From the NCBI RefSeq assembly GCF_010672085.1, contig NZ_JAAHHT010000035.1, positions 1 through 64,000 of the forward strand: DNA of 64,000 nucleotides, written 5' to 3'. A program made the translations under genes and the position numbers. Source of the DNA: Okeania sp. SIO3I5 (GTDB taxonomy: Bacteria > Cyanobacteriota > Cyanobacteriia > Cyanobacteriales > Microcoleaceae). The notes below the pieces were generated by a model, which was not told where the DNA came from, made no database searches, and saw only the letters and a list, made by a program, of their open reading frames with translations. Shown piece by piece: positions 1 to 8,748 of this stretch (the first letter of the stretch is position 1; each line of letters starts with the position of its first letter).

Positions 1-3000
1 ACTGTCGCACCGACACCAGAATTAACAGATGACACAGAAACAACCCCACCCAACACCCCAGTTACATTTAGCATCATAGACAACGATGAAAACATCGACC
101 CGGCAACTATCGACCTAGACCCAGAAACCGAAGGAATACAGACAACAATCACAGTCCCAGGAGAAGGAACATTTACCGTAGATGATGAAGGGAACGTCAC
201 CTTCACCCCAGAAGAAGGGTTTGAAGGAGAAGCAACCATTCCTTATGCTGCCGATGACAACGATGGCAACCCCTTAGAACCAGCTGATATTTCTGTGACT
301 GTCGCACCGACACCAGAATTAATAGATGACACAGAAACCACCCCAATCAACACCCCAGTCACATTCAGCATTGTTGAGAACGATGAAAGTATCGACCCCA
401 CGACTATTGACCTAGACCCAGAAATAGACGGGATACAGAATACCATAGTCCGCCGTCAAGGTACATTTAGCGTAGATGATGAAGGCAATGTCACCTTTAC
501 CCCAGTGGACGGTTTTGATGGCACAGTTTCCATTCCTTATGTTGCTAATGACACGGACGGCAACCTTTTGGAAGCTGCTGACATTTCTGTCAGTATAACA
601 GGTTCTTCAACCGATGACACAGAAACCACCCCCTTCAATACCCCAGTCACATTCAATATCACCGAAAATGATGCTCTCATCGACCCTACTACCATTGACC
701 TTGATCCAGAAACACAAGGAATACAGAATACCATCACCGTACCAGACCAAGGTACATTTAGCGTAGATGATGAAGGCAATGTCACCTTTACACCAGTGGA
801 CGGTTTTGTGGGTGAGGCATCTATTCCTTATGTTGGTAATGATACCAACGGCAACCCCTTGTCAGCAGCCAACATTTCTGTAAATGTGGCTCCCACACCT
901 GTATTAACAGATGACACAGTAACCACCACCCCCAACACCCCAGTTACATTCAGCATTATTGGCAACGATGTAGGTATTGATGCTACTAGCATCGACCTGA
1001 ACACCAGCACACCAGAAATACAGAACAACATCACAGTCCCTGGTGAAGGCGCGTTTACTGTAGACAATGAAGGCAACGTCACCTTTACCCCAGTGGACGG
1101 TTTTGAGGGCACAGTTTCAATTCCTTATGTTGCTAATGACACCGACGGCAACCCCTTAGAACCAGCTGAGATTTCTGTAGAAGTAGCTCCCACACCTGTA
1201 TTAACAGATGACACAGCAACTACCACCCCTAACACCCCAGTTACATTCAGCATCATCGGCAACGATGTAGGTATTGATGCTACTACCATCGACCTGAACA
1301 CCAGCACACCAGAAATACAGAACAACATTACAGTCCCTGGTGAAGGCGCGTTTAGCGTAGACGACGAAGGCAATGTCACCTTTACCCCAGTGGACGGTTT
1401 TGAGGGCACAGTTTCCATTCCTTATGTTGCTAATGACACCGACGGCAATGCCTTAGAACCAGCTGAGATTTCTGTAGAAGTAGCTTCTAACCAAACTCCA
1501 GCACCAAATCCAGCACCAAATCCAGCACCAAATCCAGCGCCAGATCCAGCGCCAGATCCAGCGCCAACTCCAGCTCCAACTCCAGATTCAGGAATTATAG
1601 AAGACTCTCAAATAGATGATCACCTTTCTTGTCCTCCACCTCCAACCATAGAACTTGTAGATTTACCTGTTGTACCTTCTATAGTTCTTAATACTCGGTT
1701 TGACGAGCTTTTATTTGGTACACAAGAGAGCGAAATTATTCAAAGTAGTAGCTTCATTCGACAAGCATCTCAAATAGCTGAAGTAGCGGTAGGTGAAGTA
1801 GCAATTGATGGATTGGGAGGTAACGATTTTATAGAAGGTTCTCAAAATACTGACATCATGTTTGGTGGTCTGGGTGAAGACACAATAGAGGGTAATGGTA
1901 ATAATGACTTTATTAATGGTAAAGAACAAAATGACAATATCAGAGCTGGATCAGGTCGCGATATAGCTCGTGGAGGTAAGGATGACGATGAAATGTATGG
2001 TGACCTCGGCAGCGATATTCTATTAGGCGATCAAGGTAACGATATCTTATTTGGTGGTACTGAGGGCAATGACCTAGATATCACAGGCAGTGATACGATA
2101 AACGGTAGCAGGGGTAACGACACCCTATATGGGAACCGCCACCATGACATGCTTCTGGGCGGTAAGGATGAGGATATAATCTATGCAGGTAAAGGTGATG
2201 ATATTGTCTTCGGACAACAAGGCGACGATATGATCTTCGGAGAAGATGGGGATGACGAAATTGTTGGCGACCCTAATTCAAGTGCATCAGAAGAGGAAAT
2301 TGGAGCAGATACTGTTCATGGTGGTCTCGGTAACGATATTATAGAAGGTAGTCGTGGAGACGATATACTGAACGGAGGTGAAGAAAACGATTTCATCTTA
2401 GGTGGTAAGGATAATGATTTAATCCTTGGTGACGAAGGAGACGATACTCTTTTAGGTCAAGAGGGAGATGACAGTATTTTTGGTGGCAACAATAGTGTTA
2501 TTGATCCTGATGTATTCGGAGAAGACTTCATTGAAGGTGGTGCCGGAAATGACTTCCTCAGTGGTAATCATGCTAATGACACTATTATTGGTGGTGAAGG
2601 CGATGATACTGAACGAGGTGGTAAAGATGATGACTTAATGTATGGTCGGTTAGGAGACGACCTGATGTTTGGGGATCAAGGCAATGATACCCTATGTGGT
2701 TGTGAAGGTAATGATACAATGTATGGTGACAACCCCGAACTTGTGGCACCATTGGGAACAGAAGAGCACCGAGACGTGTTATATGGTGGTATAGGAGACG
2801 ACCTAATGTTTGGTAACCAAGGTCAGGATACATTGTATGGAGAGGAAGGTAATGATACTTTGTCTGGAGGTGAGGATAATGATACCTTGTTTGGTTTCTT
2901 AGGAAATGACTCTCTCATTGGAGACGGAGGTGACGACTTCTTGTATGGAGGGGAAGGTGATGATACTTTGTCTGGAGGTAGTGGTAGCGATCGCTTCTTC

Positions 3001-3237
3001 CTTGAACTTGAGGAAGGAGACGAAGGAGCGGATATTATTACTGACTTCGATATTAATGAAGACTTCCTGGTATCGGGTAATGGACTACCTATCAATCCAC
3101 AAAGTTTGACTATTGAGACTGTTGATAGCAATATTTCAATCTTCTGGAATGACCAACTTTTAGTCACTTTAGAAAATATATCTGCAACCTCAGAGCAAAT
3201 AGCAAGTCGGTTCACTACTCTTAGTGATTCCATCTAA
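1..3237 (+). CDS. CshA-type repeat and RTX calcium-binding repeat protein, 5' end outside window
   Basis: The frame is open from base 1 with no stop, so this is the C-terminal 1078 residues of a longer protein. A GTG at 295 lies inside a repeat and is not a credible start. The N-terminal part is five ~98-residue repeats of the CshA-type fibril kind (pattern DDTxTTxxNTPVTFSIxxND ... GNVTFTPVDGF ... IPYVANDTDGN). Then come a Pro/Ala linker (about residues 500-530, repeated NPAP/DPAP) and a long run of hemolysin-type nonapeptides (GGxGxDxxx, about residues 600-1000). The end has the usual RTX terminal block (SGSDRFFLE ... ITDFDINEDFL). By family knowledge such proteins leave through a type I secretion system and fold on binding calcium outside the cell. 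A role in adhesion or sheath is inferred. No T1SS genes are in the window. Repeats 4 and 5 are nearly identical at DNA level. Confidence 0.9.
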   Translation, partial: TVAPTPELTDDTETTPPNTPVTFSIIDNDENIDPATIDLDPETEGIQTTITVPGEGTFTVDDEGNVTFTPEEGFEGEATIPYAADDNDGNPLEPADISVTVAPTPELIDDTETTPINTPVTFSIVENDESIDPTTIDLDPEIDGIQNTIVRRQGTFSVDDEGNVTFTPVDGFDGTVSIPYVANDTDGNLLEAADISVSITGSSTDDTETTPFNTPVTFNITENDALIDPTTIDLDPETQGIQNTITVPDQGTFSVDDEGNVTFTPVDGFVGEASIPYVGNDTNGNPLSAANISVNVAPTPVLTDDTVTTTPNTPVTFSIIGNDVGIDATSIDLNTSTPEIQNNITVPGEGAFTVDNEGNVTFTPVDGFEGTVSIPYVANDTDGNPLEPAEISVEVAPTPVLTDDTATTTPNTPVTFSIIGNDVGIDATTIDLNTSTPEIQNNITVPGEGAFSVDDEGNVTFTPVDGFEGTVSIPYVANDTDGNALEPAEISVEVASNQTPAPNPAPNPAPNPAPDPAPDPAPTPAPTPDSGIIEDSQIDDHLSCPPPPTIELVDLPVVPSIVLNTRFDELLFGTQESEIIQSSSFIRQASQIAEVAVGEVAIDGLGGNDFIEGSQNTDIMFGGLGEDTIEGNGNNDFINGKEQNDNIRAGSGRDIARGGKDDDEMYGDLGSDILLGDQGNDILFGGTEGNDLDITGSDTINGSRGNDTLYGNRHHDMLLGGKDEDIIYAGKGDDIVFGQQGDDMIFGEDGDDEIVGDPNSSASEEEIGADTVHGGLGNDIIEGSRGDDILNGGEENDFILGGKDNDLILGDEGDDTLLGQEGDDSIFGGNNSVIDPDVFGEDFIEGGAGNDFLSGNHANDTIIGGEGDDTERGGKDDDLMYGRLGDDLMFGDQGNDTLCGCEGNDTMYGDNPELVAPLGTEEHRDVLYGGIGDDLMFGNQGQDTLYGEEGNDTLSGGEDNDTLFGFLGNDSLIGDGGDDFLYGGEGDDTLSGGSGSDRFFLELEEGDEGADIITDFDINEDFLVSGNGLPINPQSLTIETVDSNISIFWNDQLLVTLENISATSEQIASRFTTLSDSI

Positions 3238-3240
3238 TTA

Positions 3241-3270
3241 GGGAATAGGGAATAGGGAATAGGGAATAGG
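3241..3270. repeat. Heptamer tandem repeat (GGGAATA)n
   Basis: About four copies of GGGAATA directly after the stop of the RTX gene. The same heptamer recurs at 30904-30987 (other strand and variants), 46153-46186, 46531-46567, 53718-53750 and 61812-61846. It matches the short tandemly repeated repetitive (STRR) class known from cyanobacteria. Confidence 0.85.
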
Positions 3271-3300
3271 TTTTTTCATCCTATTCCCTAAAGTGTTATG

Positions 3301-3363
3301 AGAAACCGGGTTTGTGGGAGATAGATGTTAGTATGATGGGGAATTAAAACAAACCCGGTTTCT
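3301..3363. repeat. Inverted repeat AGAAACCGGGTTTGT, possible terminator
   Basis: A perfect 15-bp stem (3301-3315 with 3349-3363) encloses a 33-nt loop, 64 bp after the RTX stop codon. Its core (AGAAACCGGGTTTCT type) is a dispersed palindrome seen again at 4315-4347 and 9186-9218. It could stop transcription, but no clean T-tract follows. Confidence 0.5.
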
Positions 3364-3471
3364 ACGCTTTTTTATGAGGAAATATCTACTATATTTAAGG
3401 TTTTTCCTTCTCCCTTTTTCCTTCTCCCTTTTTCCTTCCCCCTTCTTCTTTCTGCCTGTAATTTGACTTTA

Positions 3472-3523
3472 GCTGAAGAATCCCTATTTTTCCCGTAAGG
3501 GCAACGTCGGGAGTATGTCAAAA
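3472..3523 (-). mobile_element. IS200/IS605-family left-end relic
   Basis: These 52 bp are a perfect inverted copy of 38746-38797. Read on the minus strand they begin TTTTGAC then ATACTCCCGACG, like the left end of the TnpB element at 36137. A short hairpin (CCC-TTAC-GGG) lies inside. No transposase is next to it, so it is a solo end or a remnant. Confidence 0.7.
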
Positions 3524-3608
3524 CAGTCTGCTTTTGCTAACTTGGGCAGTAATATCATGTTCGGATAATCACTTATAAAAAAATCTTTTCCCTTTCAACC
3601 TTTCTTTT

Positions 3609-3643
3609 CCTTCTGCCTTCTGCCTTCTGCCTTCTGCCTTCCT
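3609..3643. repeat. Heptamer tandem repeat (CTTCTGC)n
   Basis: About five copies of CCTTCTG in a row, an STRR-like array in a pyrimidine-rich context. Confidence 0.85.
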
Positions 3644-3717
3644 TCCTCCTAAGTGTAAGTATTCAACCGAACATGATATAATTGGAGTTTTTTAGCAATT
3701 ACTAAAAACTAAAATTT

Positions 3718-3742
3718 GTAAGGTGCGCAACGCGCACCTTAC
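3718..3742 (-). terminator. Rho-independent terminator of the first PEP-CTERM gene
   Basis: A perfect 11-bp stem with a 3-nt loop (GTAAGGTGCGC at 3718-3728). On the minus strand it is followed by a T-rich stretch (AAATTTTAGTTTTTAG). It begins 18 bp after the stop codon at 3761, the expected place. Confidence 0.7.
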
Positions 3743-3760
3743 TTCATTATTGATTTGCCC

Positions 3761-4282
3761 CTACATTGATTGTTTCTTTTTCACGATCCATCCCCAGAAA
3801 GGAAGAGAAAACAAACCAATTAACATTCCCGGTTCTGGCACTTTTTTCTTAACTTCGTTCTCTGAAATTTCCCGAAACTCGCGACTGAGAATTTCCCCAG
3901 ACCAACCAACATTTTTAGCCTCAGCTCCGGGAAGGACTGCCTGCAAGACTTCCTCGCTTTCCCAATAGGAATTAGAAAAGGCGATCGCTTCTCCAGCTAA
4001 AACTCCATTAACTCCGTCTTCGTTGGCTGCCCAAAACCAGAAGTCTTCTCCCAAAATATCCCAGTCTAAAAAGGAACCGTCGGTCACTTCATAGCGCGTC
4101 CAATCTTCATCGACTATCCCAGAAGTATCGTCGTAACTAAAAAAACCGGTGCTGGTTTCACCGCTTTCCAATCGATAGTCCAAATCGTATCTCATCGTAG
4201 CGGCATTGGCAGCATTTGTTATGCAAAAAAGTAGGGCGTAACTGGTAGTAAAAGCTCCTATTTTTGCGATGGTTGTTTTCAT
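3761..4282 (-). CDS. PEP-CTERM sorting domain protein
   Basis: A 173-residue exported protein. The chosen start (ATG at 4282) has AAGGAC just upstream and begins a clear signal peptide (MKTTIAKIGAFTTSYALLF, cleavage after NAANA). The frame runs 17 codons further up, but that part is not signal-like. The C-terminus is a textbook PEP-CTERM tripartite signal: VPEPG, a hydrophobic stretch (MLIGLFSLPFWGWIV) and basic KKK. Family knowledge says exosortase cuts such proteins, which end up at the surface or in extracellular matrix. The central 120 residues, acidic and rich in aromatic residues, match no family I know. It stands alone and has its own terminator. Confidence 0.85.
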   Translation of the reverse strand: MKTTIAKIGAFTTSYALLFCITNAANAATMRYDLDYRLESGETSTGFFSYDDTSGIVDEDWTRYEVTDGSFLDWDILGEDFWFWAANEDGVNGVLAGEAIAFSNSYWESEEVLQAVLPGAEAKNVGWSGEILSREFREISENEVKKKVPEPGMLIGLFSLPFWGWIVKKKQSM

Positions 4283-4525
4283 GTTTTTTGTCCTTAATAA
4301 AATTATTGGATTTGAGAAACCCGGTTTTTCCAAAAAACCGGATTTCTTGTTTTTCCAAAATCTTTCCGTTGTCCGCAGCGAGGCGGTTGGATTTTGCAGT
4401 TAAGTTTTTGGGAAAAGCGTTGAACCAGCCGAAGCAATCTCATAGCTCTTAATGCTTACAGCGCTTTTCAAATCAATGACCTCACGTCACAAGTATAACC
4501 CTACGCGCTAGGGAACACTTAACAC

Positions 4526-4617
4526 CAGGACTTACGCAAATTCTTAAACAATACGCTATCTGTAGAGGGCGAATGCCATTCGCCCCTACTAGATATGGTG
4601 GTTCTGCGTAAGTCCTG
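4526..4617. mobile_element. Miniature inverted-repeat element, family A (copy A1)
   Basis: A 92-bp element with perfect 13-bp ends CAGGACTTACGCA / TGCGTAAGTCCTG. An inner palindrome at 4567-4585 reads GGGCGAATGCCATTCGCCC. Flanking ACAC on both sides may be a target duplication. Relatives lie at 8488-8592, 8596-8685 and 39531-39621. Confidence 0.75.
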
Positions 4618-4650
4618 ACACTTAACACTTAACAGCAGACTTTTAAAGGC

Positions 4651-4699
4651 TTTTCCTAGGTCATGCGGAGCAAACAGGATTTAGAAATGTCCGCGCCCT
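4651..4699. repeat. Dispersed repeat D, shared with 61862-61911
   Basis: Almost identical to 61862-61911 over about 48 bp (TTTCCTAGGTCATGC ... GGATTTAGAAATGTCCGCG). A shorter piece occurs inverted at 46494-46512. Confidence 0.7.
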
Positions 4700-4905
4700 T
4701 ATAGCAGTTTTCATGCAGGATAGACCACAGTTGTAATCATCGGGGGGCAGTCCGGGAAGATTTGTATTCATTATTAACTAGCCTTTGACTCCTTACTCCT
4801 AACTCATTACTCCTTACTCCTAACTCATTACTCCTTGGGGGGGCATAATGACTCAACCAATAATTTAACTCTTACCCACCCCCCCTCGCAATGACAAGAT
4901 TAGAT

Positions 4906-5484
4906 TTACTTCTTGGATTTAACTTTTTTCAACAACAAACTGCCGCCCAAAATTCCCAATCCAATAATAGTATTAGGTTCTGGAGTTGACTTGTGATTAT
5001 CATCGTCGCCACCAGCAACGGGATCGCGCCGAGAATAATTAAATTCTCCGGTACCTTCTACATCGCCGATATTGTAGGAGAAAAAGGATTCTTCTACCTC
5101 AAAGAAACCGGGGTTAAAAGAAAAGGTATCGTTTGCCAAACTCAACCCTAAAAATTCGCCGTCGAATAACAGGACTTCTGGGAATAAATCGTCATGGGTT
5201 TCGGAGGTGTATTTGGTTCCCAAAAAGTCAAATTCAAAGTCATCGAGTTCGATATATTCTTCGCCGACTCCGGTGACTTTCGAGTCTTTATAACTGAAGG
5301 AACCGTCAAAGGTTTGATCCAATAAAGGACCGGCGTCGATAGTTAAATCGAAATCGTAATTTGTGGTAGTAGGTTCTTGAACGTCTAACCGGAATTGGGC
5401 TTGGGCTTTATTAACATTAATTACACCGCAAGCAAGGGCAAAAGTAGCAGCGCAAATTCCGAGTTTTTGCAATTTGTTAGTCAT
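4906..5484 (-). CDS. PEP-CTERM sorting domain protein
   Basis: A 192-residue exported protein. Residues 1-29 form a signal peptide (positive start MTNKLQKLG, hydrophobic core, cleavage after KAQA). The C-terminus shows PEP (STPEPN), a hydrophobic helix (TIIGLGILGGSLLL) and KKVKSKK. The middle is acidic with an alternating pattern (GSFSYKDSKVTG ... FEFDFLGTKY ... FSFNPGFFEVEESFFSYNIG) that suggests a beta-sandwich. The same pattern, without signal and anchor, recurs in the gene at 42485-42943, so the two are paralogues. The function is unknown, and exosortase-dependent surface display is inferred. No strong ribosome binding site precedes the ATG. Confidence 0.85.
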   Translation of the reverse strand: MTNKLQKLGICAATFALACGVINVNKAQAQFRLDVQEPTTTNYDFDLTIDAGPLLDQTFDGSFSYKDSKVTGVGEEYIELDDFEFDFLGTKYTSETHDDLFPEVLLFDGEFLGLSLANDTFSFNPGFFEVEESFFSYNIGDVEGTGEFNYSRRDPVAGGDDDNHKSTPEPNTIIGLGILGGSLLLKKVKSKK

Positions 5485-5515
5485 GTTTTTTTTGTTGTGC
5501 TGAATGAATTGTGTC

Positions 5516-5565
5516 GATCCCCCCCGGCCCCCCTTGAAAAGGGGGGAGGAAGAGGGGGAATGGAT
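5516..5565. repeat. GATCCCCC/GGGGGATC palindromic module
   Basis: An imperfect palindrome of C-runs and G-runs around TTGAAAA, opening GATCCCCC and closing GGATC. The same module fills the centre of element E1 (59865-59932), and pieces are seen near 39215 and 57001. Confidence 0.55.
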
Positions 5566-5572
5566 CTCCGTA

Positions 5573-5610
5573 CTGTGGAACAGGCATCTTGCCTGTTACC
5601 TGTTCCACAG
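5573..5610. terminator. Inverted repeat downstream of the RTX gene
   Basis: The stem CTGTGGAACAGG (5573-5584) pairs with CCTGTTCCACAG (5599-5610). The loop itself contains CAGGCA/TGCCTG. It lies 19 bp past the stop of the minus-strand gene ending at 5630, but the T-tract is poor. Confidence 0.45.
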
Positions 5611-5629
5611 TTATACAGTTAGTTATTGC

Positions 5630-8008
5630 TTAAAATCCGAAATTGCTGGGGTCGTTCAATGCTTCTTCGGAAACGCCTTCCACGGCGATAAAGGTGCGGG
5701 CACGACCGCTGCCATCGGGACCGTCGGGGTCGATGGAAATGGTGGTGGTTCCACCCCGGGAGGCGAATTTGATGTACTCGTCGGCGAGCGCGTTGTCTCC
5801 TTCGTAACCGATGGCATCCAGCAGTTCGGTAAGGATAATTTGATCGCTGCCGGGATCGAAGTCGGTTATCCGATCGCCCGCATCTAACAAACTGTTGTAA
5901 ACGAAGCGATCGCTACCTTCGCCCCCAGTCAAAATATCCCGACCTTGCAAACCGGTAATCGTATCGTCCCCATCGGTGCCGGTCAAAGTATCCCGACGGC
6001 GAGTGCCTTCTATCTCTTCCCCGGGGGTGACTTCGATATCCTCACCGATACCGGATTCGATCTGGTCGTCTAAAGCAGAACCGGTGTTTTCGGCGACGAC
6101 TTGTTCTATCTCTTTTGTGCCTGCGGTAAGTTCCTCCAGGTCGTCGCTGGTTTCGCCCATGGTGATAGTTTGGACTTTGGCAACTTCTTTGCTGATGTCG
6201 GCACCGACGTTGCTGGATGCGGCATTGTCGATGCGGTCGTTGCTTTCGGCTACGACATCGGCTACTTCAGCGGCTACGTCGGATACTAAGTTAACCTTAA
6301 TTTCCGGGTCGATCGCTTTCGCTGCATTGGTTGCATCGTTAATTAACCCTTCTATGGGTTCGGGTGCGGATAAATTCAGGTTGCCCCCTTCTTTGACTTG
6401 GTTGGCAATGGCTTTTATTGCTGCCCCAGAGAGTTCGTCGATATCCGCAGAAGATGCTCCATCAAGCAAGTGAGCGATTTGGGTGACGGTGTTTTGCACC
6501 TGAATCATGCTGCTGAAGACTTCGGTAGCCCCTGGTTCGTTGGCCTCGGTGGCAGCAACGGGGTCGAGGGTGGCGAGGTCAACTTCCGATGGCAGGGAAA
6601 AGGCGTTTTTGACTCGGTTTTGCGCCTGTTGCACCGTGAGTCCTTGTTCCACCAAGTCCGCTGCCACGCTAGTTAACATGGTGACGACCGTGGAATCTGG
6701 GGTGGAATAGATGGGGGTTTCCAGGGGCAAACCGGTGGCAGTGTCGGTACCACCGATGATGACGATGCGACCTTCTTCGGGGTCGAATTGGCCATTTTCG
6801 TTGGTGTCGAAGATTTCGTAGTCGATATCAAGCTCGAACTCGCCTTTTTCGTTGGTGGTGTCCGATGGCTCGCCGTCGTCGAGTATGCCGTTTTTATTGG
6901 CGTCGAAGAATGCGGTGCCGCCTTCGATGTAGTTGTCGATGCCGATGCCGTGACGGTTCTTGTAGATGTGGAACTTGCCACTAACACTCGCCCCAAACCT
7001 GTCAGTTGCCGTCACTTTAATCCAGTTGTCCCCAGTCAGCGAGGGATCGATAGTAAAAGTACGAGTGTTGGGGTTGAACTTAATTGTGTTCACTAAAGCT
7101 GTGGGTACACCGCGAGAACCACCACGCAACGACTCGGCTTTATAAGTCAGGACGTCGCCCGGATCTGGATCGGTAAAGGTATTCTTATCAAAGGTAAACT
7201 TCAAAGTTCGGCGCAACGCAGGGTTTGCAGTCCAGTTACGTCCTTGAGTGTACAGGTGAGTCCCAGTATATTGTGGCGGACGGTTAATACGGTTAATTAA
7301 GTTGCCACGCTCTAGCTGGAAAGTGTCTTTAACAGTCTCGCCAAACAGATCCCGTGCTTCTACTTGGAGATTTAATTTGAACCAGTTAGGGTCATTTCCT
7401 TTGACATCAAAAGTACGGCTTGCTGGATCGAAAGTAAGCCAGGCTGGTAGTTTTCCGGCTGGAACCGCACGCTTGACATTGTTCCGCTGACTCTCCCCAT
7501 TCAACACTTTTACCGAGTAAGTCAGGCTATCGCCCGGGTCTGGGTCAGTGAAAGTGTTCTGAGCAAAAGTAAAATCGGAAAAGTTCTTTGCCGAAGTATT
7601 ACGCTGTCGCCTCAGAGGACTTGTCACCACTGGAGGACGATTCAAGATGCCTCGCTCTAGCTCAAAAGTATCTGTCACTGTTTCGCCAAACTCATCCTCT
7701 GCTTTCACTTCGAGATTTAATTTGAACCAGTTCGGCTTATTTCCTTTGACATCAAAAGTACGCTTTTCCGGATCGAAAGTCAGCCAAGCTGGTAGGTTTC
7801 CGCGAGGAACCGCACGCTGCGCACCTTCCTGTTGAGTCCGCCCATTCAACACCCTTACCGAGTAAGTCAGCCGATCGCCCGGGTCTGGGTCAGTGAAAGT
7901 ATTCTTAGCAAAAGTAAAATCGGAAAAATTCCGTGCCGAAGAATCAGGGATGGGATTGCTAACTACTGGAGCTTCGTTAACATCAATCTCTTGAGCCAAC
8001 GCCAGCAT
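5630..8008 (-). CDS. Cadherin/Ig-like repeat protein with RTX-type C-terminal secretion domain
   Basis: 792 residues from the first ATG, though the frame is open about 35 codons further upstream without an ATG. Three repeats of about 110 residues (FSDFTFAKNTFTDPDPGD..LTYSV ... LPAWLTFDP..RTFDVKG ... DEFGETVTDTFELERG) look like dystroglycan-type cadherin-like domains. Then comes an EF-hand-like calcium segment (DANKNGILDDGEP, DTNENGQFDPEEG), a helical region about residues 430-650, and a short RTX block (TLTGTDGDDTITGLQGRDIL) with a type I secretion tail. The protein probably leaves via a T1SS and works outside the cell. It appears to be the second half of a longer protein whose N-terminal DUF4347 part is out of frame (7963-8370). 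Base composition here is visibly richer in GC than in the neighbouring genes. Confidence 0.8.
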   Translation of the reverse strand: MLALAQEIDVNEAPVVSNPIPDSSARNFSDFTFAKNTFTDPDPGDRLTYSVRVLNGRTQQEGAQRAVPRGNLPAWLTFDPEKRTFDVKGNKPNWFKLNLEVKAEDEFGETVTDTFELERGILNRPPVVTSPLRRQRNTSAKNFSDFTFAQNTFTDPDPGDSLTYSVKVLNGESQRNNVKRAVPAGKLPAWLTFDPASRTFDVKGNDPNWFKLNLQVEARDLFGETVKDTFQLERGNLINRINRPPQYTGTHLYTQGRNWTANPALRRTLKFTFDKNTFTDPDPGDVLTYKAESLRGGSRGVPTALVNTIKFNPNTRTFTIDPSLTGDNWIKVTATDRFGASVSGKFHIYKNRHGIGIDNYIEGGTAFFDANKNGILDDGEPSDTTNEKGEFELDIDYEIFDTNENGQFDPEEGRIVIIGGTDTATGLPLETPIYSTPDSTVVTMLTSVAADLVEQGLTVQQAQNRVKNAFSLPSEVDLATLDPVAATEANEPGATEVFSSMIQVQNTVTQIAHLLDGASSADIDELSGAAIKAIANQVKEGGNLNLSAPEPIEGLINDATNAAKAIDPEIKVNLVSDVAAEVADVVAESNDRIDNAASSNVGADISKEVAKVQTITMGETSDDLEELTAGTKEIEQVVAENTGSALDDQIESGIGEDIEVTPGEEIEGTRRRDTLTGTDGDDTITGLQGRDILTGGEGSDRFVYNSLLDAGDRITDFDPGSDQIILTELLDAIGYEGDNALADEYIKFASRGGTTTISIDPDGPDGSGRARTFIAVEGVSEEALNDPSNFGF

Positions 8009-8370
8009 ATTAACCCGCTTGAAGTTGTCTCCGGTATTAGTAACATTATCATCCTCACGGTCCCACCTAAAGAGATACTTCCGGGAACGCCGTGACCGAC
8101 TAGATGCAAGCTAGAAATCTTACTCTTGACTATAGCCTCGGTAATTTGAGCGATGCTATCTCGTTGCGGATTGAGAACTAGCACCTTTGCGCCGGCACGA
8201 ACTCCCACCTCTAATGTAGATATTGCTTCGACATCGGGAGCGATCGCCACTAACATACCCTCTCCCGTAGCTTTTGGGAGGCGATCGTCGAGTTTTAAGG
8301 AACTACTCAATCGGCCATCTTGGTTTTTCATTTTGAAGACTCCGTTGGGATGAATATTGAATAATTTCAT
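7963..8370 (-). pseudogene. DUF4347 N-terminal fragment, out of frame with the downstream RTX gene
   Basis: Residues about 38-105 fit the DUF4347 pattern (LVAIAPDVEAISTLEVGVRAG ... VLVLNPQRDSIAQI ... SSLHLVGHGVPGSISLGG). After GGT the sequence stops looking like the family and runs into the start of the 5630-8008 gene in another frame. DUF4347 is usually ~165 residues and often heads long cyanobacterial repeat or RTX proteins. The simplest reading is one ancestral gene (5630-8370) that lost part of DUF4347 and its frame near 8050-8075. A sequencing error is possible. If real, translation of the RTX part would need its own start at 8008. Confidence 0.6.
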
Positions 8371-8487
8371 AACTAAATTATGTCCGGTTGAATAGTAAAT
8401 AACCGATCTCGCTCCCTGGAAGGGAAGTCAGGAGTCAACCCACCCCTAACCCCTCCCTGGAGGAGATAATTATCCGGACTTTATATA

Positions 8488-8592
8488 AGACTTACGCAGA
8501 ACCACTATATAGCAGAACCACTATATATAGTAAGGGCGAATGCCATTCGCCCCTACAAGTGGTGTATAATTTCGTATTTTGCGTAAGTCCTG
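8488..8592. mobile_element. Miniature element family A (copy A2)
   Basis: The ends are AGACTTACGCA and TGCGTAAGTCCT. The inner palindrome GGGCGAATGCCATTCGCCC and most of the interior match the copy at 39531-39621. It carries a small internal duplication of AGCAGAACCACTATAT. Confidence 0.7.
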
Positions 8593-8595
8593 TAT

Positions 8596-8685
8596 AAGAC
8601 TTACGCAAATTCTGAAATAATACCCTATCTCCAGAGGGAAAATGCTACTTTTCCCTGCGAAATAGGATAGTTCTGCGAAAGTTAT
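8596..8685. mobile_element. Miniature element family A, diverged copy adjoining A2
   Basis: It opens AAGACTTACGCAAATTCT like copy A1 and ends TTCTGCGAAAGTTAT, a degraded inverted end. Its inner palindrome differs: GGGAAAATGC...TTTTCCC. It lies only 3 bp from A2. Confidence 0.55.
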
Positions 8686-8748
8686 GTAAATCAAAGAATT
8701 GTTCTTTTCTTTGTCATTTTTAATCATAGGGTAGGAATAGAGAAAAAT

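Larger units (their letters stand above)
3238..3760. other. Intergenic region filled with small repeats
   Basis: No gene is seen. It holds a GGGAATA heptamer run, a 15-bp inverted repeat, an IS200/IS605 left-end relic, a pyrimidine tract (3409-3450), a CTTCTGC heptamer run and a terminator hairpin. A 13-bp inverted repeat (ATATCATGTTCGG at 3552-3564, its complement at 3667-3679) brackets the CTTCTGC run. Confidence 0.7.
4283..4905. other. Intergenic region with nested miniature elements
   Basis: No gene is seen. It holds an inverted repeat of the AGAAACCCGGTTT family (4315-4347), a reversed right end of element B (about 4456-4490, TTACAGCGCTTTTCA), element A (4526-4617), a block shared with 61862-61911 (4651-4699), a left end of element B (4701-4733, AGCAGTTTTCAT and TAGACCACAG), and a 21-bp direct repeat around 4788-4837. 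Confidence 0.65.

Noticed and set aside
4283-4332. Longer start for the first PEP-CTERM protein
   Set aside because: The extra 17 codons would put charged residues before the signal peptide. The ATG at 4282 has a good ribosome binding site.
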